DNA of 64,000 bases from Eriocheir sinensis (GCF_024679095.1 NW_026111628.1:25001-89000), one strand, 5' to 3'; shown: positions 1 through 12,522, numbered from the stretch's first letter. Notes: a model not told the origin generated them from the sequence alone. Translations and numbers: made by a program.

Positions 1-205
1 AGGGATGTTCACAGGGGTGTTCACAGGGGTGTTCACAGGGGTGTTCACAGGGATGTTTACAGGGGTGTTCACAGGGGTGTTCACAGGGGTGTTCACAGGG
101 GTGTTCACAGGGGTGTTTACAGGGGTGTTCACAGGGGTGTTCACAGGGGTGTTTACAGGGGTGTTTACAGGGGTGTTCACCGGGGTGTTCACAGGGGTGT
201 TTACA
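1..205. repeat. 12-bp minisatellite (ACAGGGGTGTTC)n
   Basis: About 17 head-to-tail copies of a 12-bp G/T-rich unit, with single-base variants such as GGGATG and GTTTAC. The unit is four codons long, so an open VFTG-repeat frame runs through it; that frame has no start context or domain and is not called as a gene. The array touches the window edge and may extend further. Confidence 0.95.
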
Positions 206-576
206 GAAGTTGACTTAATTGAGTATCACACAACTTTGTCTCTCCGTAGGCTGTGAATTTCCGGGTCAAAGATTATAAACTATATTTTTCGGACTCCATC
301 GCGATAACATTGGTCTTATAAGTGTTAAGTAGCATAGGAATGTTAATAAGTAAGATTTCTACACTTACTTTAACTTATATAAGGAAGGGAGGAGGAGGAG
401 GGAGGCAGTACAGATATTTATGTTGGAAAGTTTTTAGTTAAGTGCAAATTTCTCCTGAACTATAAGGTTGTGAGCACTGCCAGTTATAGGTGTTGTAGGG
501 GAGTGTTAGGAGCATCTTGTGTTAGAATCTTGTGTTCCTAACTGTTGTGGATTCTGAGATATTGCCAGTTAGGGTT

Positions 577-577
<1 letters not shown>
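206..577. other. No recognised feature
   Basis: AT-rich sequence with a short purine run near 385-405. I see no coding frame with family similarity, no terminal repeats and no tRNA-like boxes. Confidence 0.5.

Positions 578-621
<44 letters not shown>
578..621. repeat. (AC)n microsatellite
   Basis: About 22 uninterrupted AC dinucleotides. Confidence 0.97.
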
Positions 622-624
<3 letters not shown>

Positions 625-865
625 CTCTGTGATGGTTCTTGCAGGGAAGGAGCCGAGATGAGACCAGACTCAGCCCTCCAGTGAGCCCAGGAGACCACCA
701 GGGGGACACCCACGCACCTCATGGCTTAGGGGGGGGTCACATGGAGGTGGTGGGTGAGTGAAGCAACGCACCCCCTGTGTATGCTCAGGCCCCAGGCTTC
801 GTCAGGTCAGGGGCTGCCTCAAGAACAGGTCCTTTCCCTCACTTATTCTCTCCATGCTTCCTCCG

Positions 866-1057
866 TTTTCTCCTTCTTCCTCCACCTCTTCCTCCTTTCC
901 TCCTATACCAAAAAATAGCTTAATCTTTCCTCTTCCTCCTCCTGTCTTCCTCCTCCTCCTCCTCCTCTTGGTTTCCCTGTTATCTCCACTTTTATCAAGG
1001 TCTGTGTGTTTCTCCGGCGTAATTTTGGTGGTTTCGTTCATTTCCTCCTCCAAATTT
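866..1057. repeat. 200-bp pyrimidine-rich repeat, isolated left unit
   Basis: This unit contains the landmark ATACCAAAAAATAGC at 905 and ends in CCTCCAAATTT at 1057. It matches the tandem units that resume at 7634. Its continuation (GACTCCATTTT) is absent here and present just right of 7633, so this is the left half of an array split by the DIRS element. Confidence 0.9.
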
Positions 1058-1058
1058 T

Positions 1059-1130
1059 ACGTCAGCAAATCAGTATTCTGGTAGAGGGCGCTTCCCCATG
1101 AGATACGCTTTGCTGCCTTACACCACCAGA
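1059..1130. repeat. DIRS left inverted terminal repeat
   Basis: Begins ACGTCAGCAAATCAG and ends CTTACACCACCAGA. It is the inverse of 7507-7576, with close agreement over the stretch CATGAGATACGCTTTGCTGC. Its first 45 bases also have an inverse copy inside the internal complementary region at 7260-7303. Confidence 0.88.
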
Positions 1131-2047
1131 TGCTGAGTTGTTTTCCCGCTGACCAGACGTGCTGCTCCCGCTGTTCCTCTGCCCTGAGTCAAGAGTTGGC
1201 GGCCTTCATCCCGTTATCCTTTTTGGAGCGGCAAGGCTTCGCCACAGCCTGTTATCCATTCAGGAGCTGGCTGCAACACCACCCGTTACCCGTGTAGGGG
1301 CGGGTGAGTGCCCATCCTGGTGCACACGTGGAGTTTACGACTCCCTGCCTGCTGGTGAGCTGCCGCGAGGACTCCACCTCACGCCGCCATGTCTGATGTC
1401 CCGAGCGGTGCCCACGGTACTCGGCTGTCGGGCACGGAGGTAACCCCTGGCCGTAGCAGGGATGTGAGGAAAGAATCCTCGCATATGGGAGGCTCATCTG
1501 CGTCCAGGAGCGGCTCTTCCCACCGGGATTGTTCTCGAAAGAGCCGACAGCATGCCCGGGATCACGTGACCGGCAGTGGAGGCGAACCTGCCCCTCCACC
1601 TAACCTCTCTCTCTGCCTTCCACCTCATGGGAGGAAGCTAGTGCTCCGGATTGGAAGCTGCTGATGGACACTTTGCTTGCCTTGCGGGGCGAAGTGGAGA
1701 AGTTGAAGGAGAGCAGCGGGGCTACTGGCGGGGGCGCTGATGTCGCCGCCACCCTTGACAGTGTACACACGCCCGTGGAGGCGCCTTGTTCTGGTTTGGC
1801 CGCGGGTTTTCTGGGTTTAAGTCGCCTGACCATCGTGTGTCTGGTGATGACGATGCCTCTCAAGGTGACATTGTGCCAGGTGGTGTCCTCCTGCAGTGCG
1901 CCAAGACTTACGGACCTGTGGACGATGCTTCTGTTGACATTGACAAGCAGGTCGCAGACATGGTGAACCATGTGTTCGACAACGGCCTGCGAGACGAGGA
2001 GTACTAGGATATTTTGGATGATGACTGCCAGGAGACCCGGTAACTTA

Positions 2048-3693
2048 AGATCATAAGAACATAAGAACGCAGGAGTCTTCAAGAGGCCGGTAGGCCTGTA
2101 CGAGGCAGCTCCTTTGACCCTAAGCTCCCGTGTATCTAACCCCACCTAATATCGCTGTTCATGAATTTATCTAGTCTATTTTTGAATGTGACAATTGTAT
2201 TGTCACTCACCACATGACTGCTAAGCCTATTCCACTCATCCACCACCCTGTTAGTAAACCAATTTTTGCCTATGTCCCTGTTGAATCTGAGTTTATCCAG
2301 TTTAAACCCGTTACTTCGTGTCCTACCCGGTTCTCTTACCAACAAAACCTTATGAATGTCTCCCTTATTAAAGCCCTTCATCCATTTATAAACCTCGATC
2401 ATGTCTCCACGCACCCTTCGCCTTTCTAGAGAATGCAAGTTTAACTGTTTGAGTCTTCCCTCGTATGGCAAGTTTCTCAACCCCTGAATCATCTTAGTCA
2501 TTCTCCTCTGCACCGATTGTAACATTTTGATATCCATCAATCCAGAACTGAGCCGCATAGTCAAGATGAGGTCTAACTAATGCTAAATATAGTTTGAGGA
2601 AGACTTCGGGGCTTCTGTTGCTTACGCTCCTTGAAATAAATCCCAGTACCCTATTAGCTCGATTTCTAGCTTGAATGCATTGTGCCCTTGGACGGAGATC
2701 AGAGCTCACTAAGACCCCTAAATCCCTCTCGCACCCAGACCTACTTATGAGAGTGTCATTTAAGCAATAGGTATGTGAGGGGTTGTTCCTACCTACACTC
2801 AGAATACTGCACTTCCCTACATTGAACTCCATCTGCCATTTATCCGCCCAGTCATATAATCTGTTGAGTTCACCTTGGAGAATACTAGCGTCCTGATCCG
2901 ACTCAATTACTCTACCGATCTTGGTATCATCTGCAAATTTACTAACATCACTACTAATTCCTGTATCTAAGTCATTGATATAAATAATAAACAAAAGTGG
3001 ACCTAATACCGAGGCTTGTGGAACCCCACTCGTAACACATCCCCAGTCAGATCTTTTACCATTGATTTGCACTCTTTGCTTCCTATTGCTAAGCCACGCC
3101 TTGACCCAGTTCAAAACTTTACCCTCTACTCCGTGAGCCTGTAATTTAAGCAACAGTCGTTGGTGAGGAACTTTGTCAAACGCTTTACTAAAATCAAGAT
3201 ATATTACATCATAATTTTCATCTCTGTCAACCGCCTCAAATACTTTATTGTAGAAGGACAAGAGATTGGTGAGGCATGACCTACCTTTTGTGAACCCATG
3301 CTGCGAGTCGTGAATTAAGCTGTGTTTCTCTAAATGCTCCCGAATGTTCCTGGCTATTATTGACTCCAGCATCTTCCCTATAACCGATGTTAAGCTAATT
3401 GGGCGATAGTTTGAAGCAACTGACCTGTCCCCCTTTTTAAAAATCGGCGTCACATTAGCTACTTTCCATAGGCTCGGCACATAGCCAGTATTTACCGACA
3501 TCTTAAAGATGTTGGTTAGTGGGTCACTGATTACATCACCTAACTCTTTTAATACCCTCGGAAATATCCCGTCAGGACCTGGCGACTTGTTCTTCTTAAG
3601 CTTATCTATCTCATCCTGAACTACTTGCCTGGTAATGATTATATCCCTCAATTTATCGCCATCCCCTCTGTTTGGCTCCTGTAGTTTTAACTC
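2048..3693 (-). mobile_element. CR1-like LINE, 5'-truncated, nested in DIRS gag
   Basis: Read on the minus strand, it runs from a truncated 5' end near 3693 to a 3' tail of 8-bp repeats (GTTCTTAT type) at 2048-2070. Short tandem tails of this kind replace poly(A) in the CR1 group. TAACT is present on both flanks (2041-2045 and about 3679-3683) and may be the target duplication, though five bases is weak evidence. It is the same family as the copy at 38346-39652. Confidence 0.9.
2136..3690 (-). pseudogene. CR1 reverse transcriptase, 5'-truncated, one frameshift
   Basis: This encodes the reverse transcriptase of the nested CR1, which copies LINE RNA into DNA at a nicked target. Recognisable blocks in order are NVTPIFKKGD, YRPISLTSV, YLDFSKAFDKVPH (motif A with catalytic Asp), SGVPQASVLGP (usual PQG is PQA here), KFADDTKIG (catalytic Asp pair), ERDLGVLVSSDL and the C-terminal LRNLPYEGRLKQLNLHSLE region. 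The endonuclease and ORF1 are missing through 5' truncation. Near 2540-2565, a deletion of roughly 15 bases relative to the sister copy at 39110 shifts the frame between the AAQFW block and the MDIKML block. The open frame extending past 3693 into DIRS sequence is incidental. Confidence 0.9.
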
Positions 3694-4400
3694 GCAAGTT
3701 TTGGATGCGCTGAAGGCAGATGCCAAAAAGGGGGATTTTGGCATGAAAGAGGTAAGCAAGGACATGATCAAAGCTGCCACTATTCTGACTAAGTCCCTCA
3801 CAGTGCTGGATAGGATTGCCCAGGATGGCCGTCCAGACGTGGCCCATGAAGTAGGCATGCTGAATGGTGCTCTGGCATTGCTTGGTCATGCCAACCATAG
3901 GAACAATCTGGCCCGTCGCTTCGTCATCAAGCGCGAGATTAATCAGAGGTACTCTCACCTGTGCTCCGACAAGGTGCCTGTGACTGTTTTTGTTTGGTGA
4001 TGACGTGTCCCAATCTGCCAAGAACACTGAGGACTCTGAGAAGCTGAAGAACAAGATCGTTATGAAGAAACCGCTACCCACTTGGAAATTTGGTGCGGGG
4101 AAGGTCAGAGGCTCCTTCGGAAAGTTCCCCTACAAAGGACTGGCATCCAGGTTCCACCCTTATGGACAGCGGACATATGGACACCGGAGTGATCACCGGC
4201 AGCCCTACTCACGGCAGGGCTCGGAGGCAGAAAACTCGCGAGGCCGGGGACGCAGCAATGCCCGGCAATAAGTCAGGTGGGCCATACATTTGAAGCTGGC
4301 AGACTTCAATACTTTGTGAGTGAGTGGCAGACAATAACCAGTGACGCTATTATTCTGGACATTGTTGGCCATTGCCATCTTGACATTTCTGTAGCTGACA

Positions 4401-6288
4401 TTGTTTGCTGAGGATATTGAGTATGGTTTTAGTGAAGAAGAACAGTCAATTATTTGTCAGGAAATTGTGAAGCTGCCAGAGCTCAAGGTGATTAAGGAAA
4501 CACACAGACAGGAAGGCCAAATCCTTTCCCCCATTTTCTTGCGTAAGAAGAAGGATGGAGGGTTCAGATTGATCCTTAATCTGGAGAAACTTAATCACCA
4601 CATTCCTTACAAACACTTCAAGATGGAAAACTTTGAGCAAGCGATTTGGCTTATTAATAAAGATGCTTATATGGCCTCTGTGGATCTTAGACACGCATAC
4701 CATTCTGTCACTACAGCGGAGGAGCAGCAAAGGTTTCTGTGCTTTAATGGCAAGGAAAAATCTATCAGCTCACCTGTCTTCCCAATGGCGTTGCAGAAGG
4801 TCCGCACCTTTTCACCAAATTAATGAAACCAATTTTTGCTAAACTGAGAGAAATGGGTCAAACTATCACGCGTTTCATTGATGACACGCTTATTTCACAC
4901 AGCTCTTTCGGGGGATGTCATGAGAGTGTACGTGCCTCGGCAGAACTTGTTAGTAAGATGGCTTTCTGTGTCAATGCTGAGAAATGTCTTGGTGCCTTCT
5001 AGACGTTTGGAGTATTTGGGGAACGTCATTGATTCAGAGACGACGACTGTCACATTGCCTGAACGGAGGAAACAGAAAATCGCTCAGACTTGCAAGGACT
5101 TACTTGATTGTGATAAAACAAAAATCAGGGATGTGGCCAAAGTAATTGGGCAATTGGTTGCAGCAATTCCAGCAGTTGAAATGGGGAAACTGCACTATTG
5201 GAGGCTGGAATCCCCAAAGGTTTCGGCATTAAAGAAGGTTAACGGAAACTTTGACAAATGGATGATCATCACACAGGATATGAAGAGGGATCTGCAGTGG
5301 TGGTTATGTAACGTTGCAGTGGAATACAGAAGGATTTTTCGGAGAGGTACTGAAATAGATCTTTTTACTGATGCCTCAAATTTAGGTTGGGGTGGTTCTT
5401 TAAATGATCAACAAATCAATGGGAGATGATCCTTAATGGAGGCAGTTTTCCACATCAATGTGAAGGAACTCCAAGCTATTTTACTGACACTAAAGTCGTT
5501 TGCACATCAAGGAAAACATGTTGGGGTGTTTTGTGGTAACACTGCAGCCGTTCACCGTGATGGCTGGCAGGATATCTGCAGTGTGTAGTGACATCTGCCT
5601 TGACATTTGGAGCGGGTGTGCACTGAATGGTGTCTGGATCACATGCTGCCATGTGCCTGGTAGAGCTAATCTGGTGGCTGGTGCTGCGTCTCGGACATTC
5701 AATGACAGGCATGAGTGGAAATTGAATGAGGATCTTTTTAGAGACCTTTGTCAGATCTTTGGAGTCCCAAACATTGATCTCTTTGCTTCCGGACTAAATC
5801 AACAAGTGCCTCGTTTGTGCTCCTGGAAACCTGATCCAGAGGCAGAACACTTTGATGCTTTTTCAATATGTTGCTCTCAATTTGAACTCATCTATGCCTT
5901 TCCTCCCTTTGCTCTGATTGCTAGATGCCTCCACAAAATACAAGCAGAGGCAGCAAGGGGATGGTTGATTGCGCCAGTGTGGCCATCCCAACCGTGGATG
6001 GGGACTCTGATCAGGATGCTCGTTCAGGAACCGCGCCTCCTACCGAGAGGGCTGAACACACTGCGTCAGCCATCCACAGGGGAGGAGCACCCCATCCTGA
6101 AACACACCAGGCTGATGGCATATCTCTTGTCCGGCAACAGCTACGAGACCGAGGCATTTCTGCGGCAGGTACAGACATTCTCGTGGCCTCCTGGAGAGGT
6201 TCAGCTGCGAAGCAGTACCAGCCACATATCAACAGGTGGCTCCAGTCTTGCAATAGATGGCACATCAATCCCCTTACTCCCACTGTAA
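4401..6288 (+). pseudogene. DIRS reverse transcriptase / RNase H / methyltransferase-like ORF, degenerate
   Basis: Domains read in order through several frames. Reverse transcriptase: SPIFLRKKKDGGFRLILNL, then ASVDLRHAYHSV (motif A), then after a frameshift near 4765 RFIDDTLISHS (the catalytic aspartate pair as IDD), and after another shift near 5000 RRLEYLGNVIDS. RNase H: IDLFTDASNLGWGGSL, with the catalytic Asp in FTDAS, followed by a stop at 5427 and VKELQAILLTLKSF. The part downstream of 5590 carries VPNIDLFASGLN, RLCSWKPDPEAEHFDAFS and GWLIAPVWPSQPW, the conserved segment called the RNase H-linked methyltransferase-like domain of DIRS and Ngaro elements. At least three frameshifts and stops show decay. 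Confidence 0.9.
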
Positions 6289-7092
6289 CTGATATTGTGA
6301 ACTTTGTCTGACACTTTCCACAGAGGTGTGGGCTATGACTGTTAACACGGCGCAGGGAGCCCTATCTTCGCTGGGGATAGTTGTCGATGGTTACAGAGCA
6401 GGCAGTCACCCTCTTGTCAGCAGGTTCTTAAGAGGAGTTTTCAAGCTAAGGCCTTCAACACCTAGATATGCGGAGACTTGGGACGTCCAGCCGGTGCTCC
6501 ATCAACTACGAGCTATGGAACCATTGTGCTCTCTTTCCCTTAACGAACTGATGCTAAAACTTGCAATGCTTATGGCCCTCACACAAGCTGCCAGAGTGCA
6601 AACATTACATTTGTTACTGTTGGGAGACATCCGCATTAGACAGGATTATATTTGTGTCTGGCTGGGGGGAAATATGAAACAATGTAGGCCAAAACTCAAT
6701 GTGCGGGCCGTGACCTTTAAAGCATATGCTAAGGACTGTAGGTTGTGTGTGTATTGAAAATGTACATTACAAGAACTGAACAATTAAGAACTGGCCTGGA
6801 TGAGGGAACGGGAACCTTGCTTATCAGCTTCATCAAGCCGCACAAACCCGTGACGAAAGACACAATTGCATGATGGCTCAGAGAAGTGCTTCGTATGTCG
6901 GGAGCAGACGCTGAAAAGTACTCGGCTGGCAGTGCTCGTCCTGCTGCAGCGTCAAAAGCCAAGGCCATGGCTGTGCCAGTCACCCACATCATGGCAAAGG
7001 CTGGCTGGTCCAAGGAGGCCACTTTTGCCAAGTATTACGATAAGGAAATTGTTCCGGAACGCGACGTTTTTCAAGAAGCTGTTCTGCAGTAG
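6060..7092 (+). pseudogene. DIRS tyrosine recombinase, degenerate
   Basis: In DIRS elements this enzyme replaces the DDE integrase and recombines a circular DNA copy into the target. The N-terminal core-binding domain is seen as DILVASWRGSAAKQYQPHI and RWLQSCNRWHINPL, ending in a stop at 6309. The next frame gives GALSSLGIVVDGYRAGSHPL and then LMALTQAARVQTLHLL, whose Arg fits the first catalytic arginine. After a frameshift and stops near 6755-6870, the C-terminal part has YSAGSARPAAASKA where the usual motif is HxxR (Gly stands in the His position) and AGWSKEATFAKYYDK with the expected nucleophile tyrosine. The frames overlap the end of the upstream ORF, as is common in DIRS. Confidence 0.88.
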
Positions 7093-7259
7093 AATCTGAG
7101 CCTTGGTTGAGATGGAGGTGTCATCATTCTTGTGGCAAGGTACATGATTTGTAGACTATTTAATGTATTGGAGTTTGGGTCTTGGTTGTGTTTTTTCCCT
7201 CATTCCCAACTAACTGTGCCTTCTACCTGTCAATGTGCGACACCCACATGCCTTCAGAA

Positions 7260-7398
7260 TCTCATGGGGAAGTGCCCGCTAGCAGAACAGTGATTTGCTG
7301 ACGACAAATTGATGAAGCACATGAGACTTACCGCAGCTCACTTGAAATGTGCTTCCAATTTTTGGAAGCAAATCACTTCTGCTAGAAGGGAGCTTTCA
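7260..7398. repeat. DIRS internal complementary region
   Basis: Two adjoining parts. Part one (7260-7303, TCTCATGGGGAAG ... TTTGCTGACG) is the reverse complement of the left end at 1059-1104. Part two (about 7303-7398, TTGATGAAGCACATGAGACT ... GCTAGAAGGGAGC) is the reverse complement of the right end at about 7536-7628. A fused complement of both termini is the hallmark used to circularise DIRS cDNA. Confidence 0.88.
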
Positions 7399-7506
7399 CA
7401 CGCCCTCCACTCCCGCCCTACACCTTGCAGTGTCGTATGGCTGAAGCACTTTCAGTGACGGGACGTGGTGACTTACTTTTCACGTGGGTGATCGTGCTCT
7501 TTAAAG

Positions 7507-7576
7507 TCTGGTGGTGTGAGGCAGCAAAGCGTATCTCATGTCAAAGCTCCCTTCTAGCAGAAGTGATTTGCTTCAC
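7507..7576. repeat. DIRS right inverted terminal repeat
   Basis: Starts TCTGGTGGTGTGAGGCAGC and runs through GCGTATCTCATG. It is the inverse of 1059-1130. The right end of the element extends about 50 bases further to 7628, and that extension is mirrored in the internal complementary region. Confidence 0.86.
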
Positions 7577-7633
7577 AAAATTCAAAGCACATTTCAACTG
7601 ACCTGCAGTAAGTCTCATGTACTTCATCAATTT

Positions 7634-8540
7634 GACTCCATTTTCCTCCACCTCTTCCTCCTTTCCTCATATACCAAAAAATAGCTTAATTCTTCCTCTT
7701 CCCCCTCCTGTCTTCCTCTTCCTCCTCCTCCTCTTCGTTTCCCTGTCATCTCCACTTTTATCAAGGTCTGTGTATTTCTCCGGCATAATTTTGGTGGTTT
7801 CGTTCATTTCCTCCTCCAAATTTGACTCCATTTTCCTCCACTTTCCTTCTTTTCTTCCTCCTTTCCTCCTATACCAAAAAATAGCTTAATCTTTCCTCTT
7901 CCTCCTCCTGTCTTCCTCTTCCTCCTCCTCCTCTTGGTTTCCCTGTTATCTCCACTTTTATCAAGGTCTGTGTATTTCTCCTGGGTAATTTTGGTGGTTT
8001 TGTTCATTTCCTCCTCCAAGTTTGACTCCATTTTTCTCCTCTTTCCTCCACCTCTTCCTCCTTTCCTCATATACCAAAAAATAGCTTAATCTTTCTTCTT
8101 CCTCCTCCTGTCTTCCGCTTCCTCCTCCTCCTCTTGGTTTCCCTGTTATCTCCACTTTTATCAAGGTCTGTGTATTTCTCCATCGTAATTTTGGTGGTTT
8201 CGTTCATTTCCTCTTCCAAGTTCAAGTCCATTTTTCTCCTCCCTCCTCCACCTCTTCCTCCTTTCCTCCTATACTAAAAAATGGCTTAATCTTCCCTCTT
8301 CCTCCTCCTGTCTTCCACTTCTTCCTCCTCCTCTTCATTCCTCTCCTATCTTCACTTTTATCAAGGTCTGTGTATTTCTCCAGCGTAATTTTAGTGGTTT
8401 TGTTCATTTCCTCCTCCAAGTTCAACTCCAATTCTCTCCCTTTTCCTTCCTCTCTTCCTCCTTTCCTCCTATGCCAAAAAATAGTTTAATCTTTCCTCTT
8501 CCTCATCCTCTTCATTTCCTTGTTATCTCCACTTATTTCA
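7634..8540. repeat. 200-bp pyrimidine-rich tandem repeat array
   Basis: The landmark ATACCAAAAAATAG recurs at 7671, 7871, 8071, 8271 and 8471, a spacing of exactly 200 bp. Units are rich in TCC/CTT runs followed by CTCCACTTTTATCAAGG and TAATTTTGGTGGTTT. The open frames on either strand are repeat translations, not genes. Confidence 0.95.
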
Positions 8541-8626
8541 AGATCTGTGTCTTTGAAAACTTTGCAGAATGGATGAAAAAAATGCCAGAAATTGCTTGTA
8601 TATTTATTGAGCAAACTGACACTTCT

Positions 8627-8628
<2 letters not shown>

Positions 8629-8673
<45 letters not shown>
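8629..8673. repeat. (AG)n microsatellite
   Basis: About 22 AG dinucleotides followed by G-rich sequence. Confidence 0.97.
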
Positions 8674-8676
<3 letters not shown>

Positions 8677-8750
8677 GTCCTTATGTGTCCGGGGGGGCAT
8701 GTGTATATGGGGGGGGTTGTCAACTCACTGTGGGGACACCCTGTGGGGCC

Positions 8751-8894
<144 letters not shown>

Positions 8895-8905
8895 ACACAC
8901 ACACA

Positions 8906-9821
<916 letters not shown>

Positions 9822-9870
<49 letters not shown>

Positions 9871-9918
9871 TAACAATAACAATAATAATAATAATAATAA
9901 TAGATAATGATAATAATG

Positions 9919-9971
<53 letters not shown>
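9822..9971. repeat. (TAA)n microsatellite
   Basis: About 150 bp of TAA units with a few CAA and GATAAT variants. Confidence 0.97.
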
Positions 9972-9972
<1 letters not shown>

Positions 9973-10001
9973 GTATATATAATTAATCTATTTTCTTATT
10001 C

Positions 10002-10389
<388 letters not shown>

Positions 10390-10440
10390 TACCTCCACAT
10401 CTGAAAAGGAAAATCTATAATCTTCCTTCCTCTTCCTCCT

Positions 10441-10442
<2 letters not shown>

Positions 10443-10475
<33 letters not shown>

Positions 10476-10485
10476 AAAAAAAAAA
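10443..10485. repeat. (AC)n plus A run
   Basis: Fourteen AC dinucleotides followed by about 15 A residues. Confidence 0.93.
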
Positions 10486-10643
10486 CATCTCTGTTACACC
10501 CCAAAGTTATGACCTCCACAGCAGCAGCAGTTAGAGGCTGAATTACAGTCACAAGTTGTAGTGTGTTGTGCCAAGTCCCTGCTAGTGAGCCTGGTTCAGA
10601 CCCTCACACCAACCACCTCTCAGGGCCAAAACGGATGTAGATT

Positions 10644-11427
10644 GAGTTCTAATGTGTGTTTCCTTAGGTTTACGATACAGAGGAAGGGTTACACTACCAC
10701 CAGGGTCACACACCTAACCCGGGAAATGCCCACAACTCCTAGGAAAGCCTGGTCAAATATGTGTTTCCTTAGGTTCATGGTACAGAGGAAGGGTCACACA
10801 ACTACCCCAAGAAATGCCCACAACTCCTAGGAAAGCCTGGTGAAATGTGTGTTCCCTTAGGTTCATGGTACAGAGGAAGGGTCACACTACCACCAGGGTC
10901 ACACACCTAACCCGGGAAATGCCCACAACTCCTAGAAAAGCCTGGTCAAATGCGTGTTTCTTTAGGTTCATGGTACAGAGGATGGGTCACACTACCACCA
11001 GGGTCACAAAACTGCCCCTGGAAATGCCCACAACTCCTAAGAAAGCCTGGTCAAATGTGTGTTTCCTTAGGTTCATGGTACAGAGGAAGGGTCAAACTAC
11101 CACCAGGGTCACACAACTACCCCGGGAAATGCCCACAACTCCTTGGAAAGCCTGGTCAAATGTGTGTTCCCTTAGATTCATGGTACAGAGGAAGGGTCAA
11201 ACTACCACCAGGGTCACACAACTACCCTGGGAAATGCCCACAACTCCTAGGGAAAGCCTGGTCAAATGTGTGTTCCCTTAGGTTCATGGTACAGAGGAAG
11301 GGTCAAACTACCACCAGGGTCACACAACTACCCTGGGAAATGCCCACAACTCCTAGGGAAAGCCTTGCCAAATATGTGTTTCTTTAGGTTCACAGTACAG
11401 AGGAAGGGTCAAACTACCACCAGGGTC
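10644..11427. repeat. 105-bp satellite array, left block
   Basis: The landmark AGGTTCATGG recurs at 10771, 10859, 10964, 11069, 11174, 11280 and 11386, a spacing of 105-106 bp apart from one short unit. A 105-bp unit is 35 codons, so open frames with PTTPRKAWSN- and RFMVQRKGHTTTR-type repeats persist for several units. There is no evidence that these are translated. The array continues right of the hAT element. Confidence 0.95.
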
Positions 11428-12522
11428 CATAGCTGGGCATAATAACAGAAAATCTTATTCCCGATAACTGAAAATGGAAAACCTTACCAGTGATAACCGA
11501 TATTCGTTAACTGGAGACACAAATATAGGCAATAACTGATACCCGATATAAATCCACAATTCCGATTGGCGAAAACGATATTATTGATATTTCAAATAAA
11601 AAACATAGATGACTTCAAATTTTCATTATCTGTATTTTAGAAAACTTACAAAACCTGAAAACCACACGTTGACACGTACCTATGGACGGTAATACTGGAA
11701 ACCCTGAACCTGTTGTGTTATTTGGCGTCCCCACTGTCAAAGGCTGGTGCTTTTGTTTACAAACACTGGTCTCTCGCGAACTGTTCAGACCAGCAAGCGT
11801 AGACCTGTACAGTCTCACAAAGCTTTTTAGCCGTAATTAAGAGTTGCTGGAAGGCTGAATCAGACATACAGTACCACCATCCCCGCTGTTTCTAGAACGA
11901 CACTCTGTACGAGTTGTATTTATATGTACAGAGTGTCATTCACTGAGGATGGTGGTACTGTGTGTCTGATTCAGCCTTCCAGCAACTCTTAATGTGTTAA
12001 AAAGCTTTGTGAGACTGTACAGGGCTACACTTACTGGTCTGAACAGTTCACGAGAGACCAGTGTTTGTAAACAAAAGCGCCACGATGGGACACCAAACAA
12101 CACAACACCGGGTGCCTTCAATACCATGGCATGCTCACAAACGAATATGGAATATCAAATTTGAGGCAGTGAATAATCATTTTTGGGGGGCAAAGTTAAA
12201 TGATTTTTCTCTTTGATATATTGATTTTTGAGTAACATAAAAAAATAACCTAGTGTTTTAATGTTGATGATCTAAGTATGAAATCTCTTCACCGAAAATA
12301 TTTCATACCCCAAAGGTTTTTCATCCAACACCGGGCGCCCGGGCACGTGTAGGGAGGAGACAACACTTTTTTTTTTTTTTGAGAGGCGGGAAAAAGTATC
12401 GATTATCGCTGGTTTGGTTACAAAAGTAACGAAGATACTGATATATACTTAAATAAGTAGCGGATGGCCGATAACCCGATTTTGTTATCAGCGATAAAGT
12501 ATTGCAATAACCCCCACCTATG
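11428..12522. mobile_element. hAT-type non-autonomous element, copy 1
   Basis: Begins CATAGCTGGGCATAATAAC and ends AACCCCCACCTATG, giving short imperfect terminal inverted repeats (CATAG(C/G)TGGG). It is flanked by a perfect 8-bp direct repeat CCAGGGTC at 11420-11427 and 12523-12530, and the surrounding 105-bp satellite units show the empty sequence ACCAGGGTCACA. An 8-bp duplication with TAGCTGGGC-type ends fits hAT elements. There is no transposase frame inside, so it must have been moved in trans. Confidence 0.92.
11688..12127. repeat. Large imperfect palindrome inside hAT copy 1
   Basis: Two arms of about 200 bp meet at a centre near 11913. The left arm reads AGAGTTGCTGGAAGGCTGAA and the right arm reads TTCAGCCTTCCAGCAACTCT. 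Homology extends outward past CTTTTGTTTACAAACACTGG and its inverse. Transcripts of either strand would fold into one long hairpin. Confidence 0.9.

Larger units (their letters stand above)
1389..4271 (+). pseudogene. DIRS gag-like ORF, split by a CR1 insertion and frameshifted
   Basis: The likely start is the ATG at 1389 (context CGCCATGT), opening a Ser/Arg/Gly-rich N-terminus (MSDVPSGAHGTRLSG). The frame shifts near 1650-1790, continues with an acidic segment (KSPDHRVSGDDDASQGD, then VDIDKQVADMVNHVF), meets a stop near 2007, and is then interrupted by a LINE. It resumes at about 3694 with LDALKADAKKGDFGMKEVSK and an Ala/Leu-rich stretch (MIKAATILTKSLTVLDRIA), shifts once more near 3990 into LFGDDVSQSAKNTEDSEK, and ends at 4271 in a basic Arg/Gly tail (SRGRGRSNARQ). 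A basic tail and an LFGDD-type segment are usual in DIRS gag proteins. The family call rests mainly on position upstream of the reverse transcriptase. Confidence 0.75.
1058..7628 (+). mobile_element. DIRS-type tyrosine-recombinase retrotransposon, degenerate, with nested CR1
   Basis: About 6.57 kb long, of which about 1.65 kb is a nested LINE. The order is left inverted terminal repeat, gag-like region, reverse transcriptase/RNase H/methyltransferase-like region, tyrosine recombinase, internal complementary region, right inverted terminal repeat. This layout, without an aspartic protease or an integrase core, is diagnostic of DIRS elements, which are thought to integrate by recombinase from a circular intermediate. 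Flanks are halves of a 200-bp satellite; AATTT lies at both junctions (1053-1057 and 7629-7633), either microhomology or a short duplication. All reading frames carry stops or frameshifts, so this copy is dead. Confidence 0.93.

Noticed and set aside
5..256. VFTG-repeat ORF at the window start
   Set aside because: Translation of a 12-bp minisatellite; the frame ends soon after the array.
3694..3858. N-terminal extension of the CR1 ORF
   Set aside because: This stretch is antisense to DIRS gag; the LINE ends near 3693.
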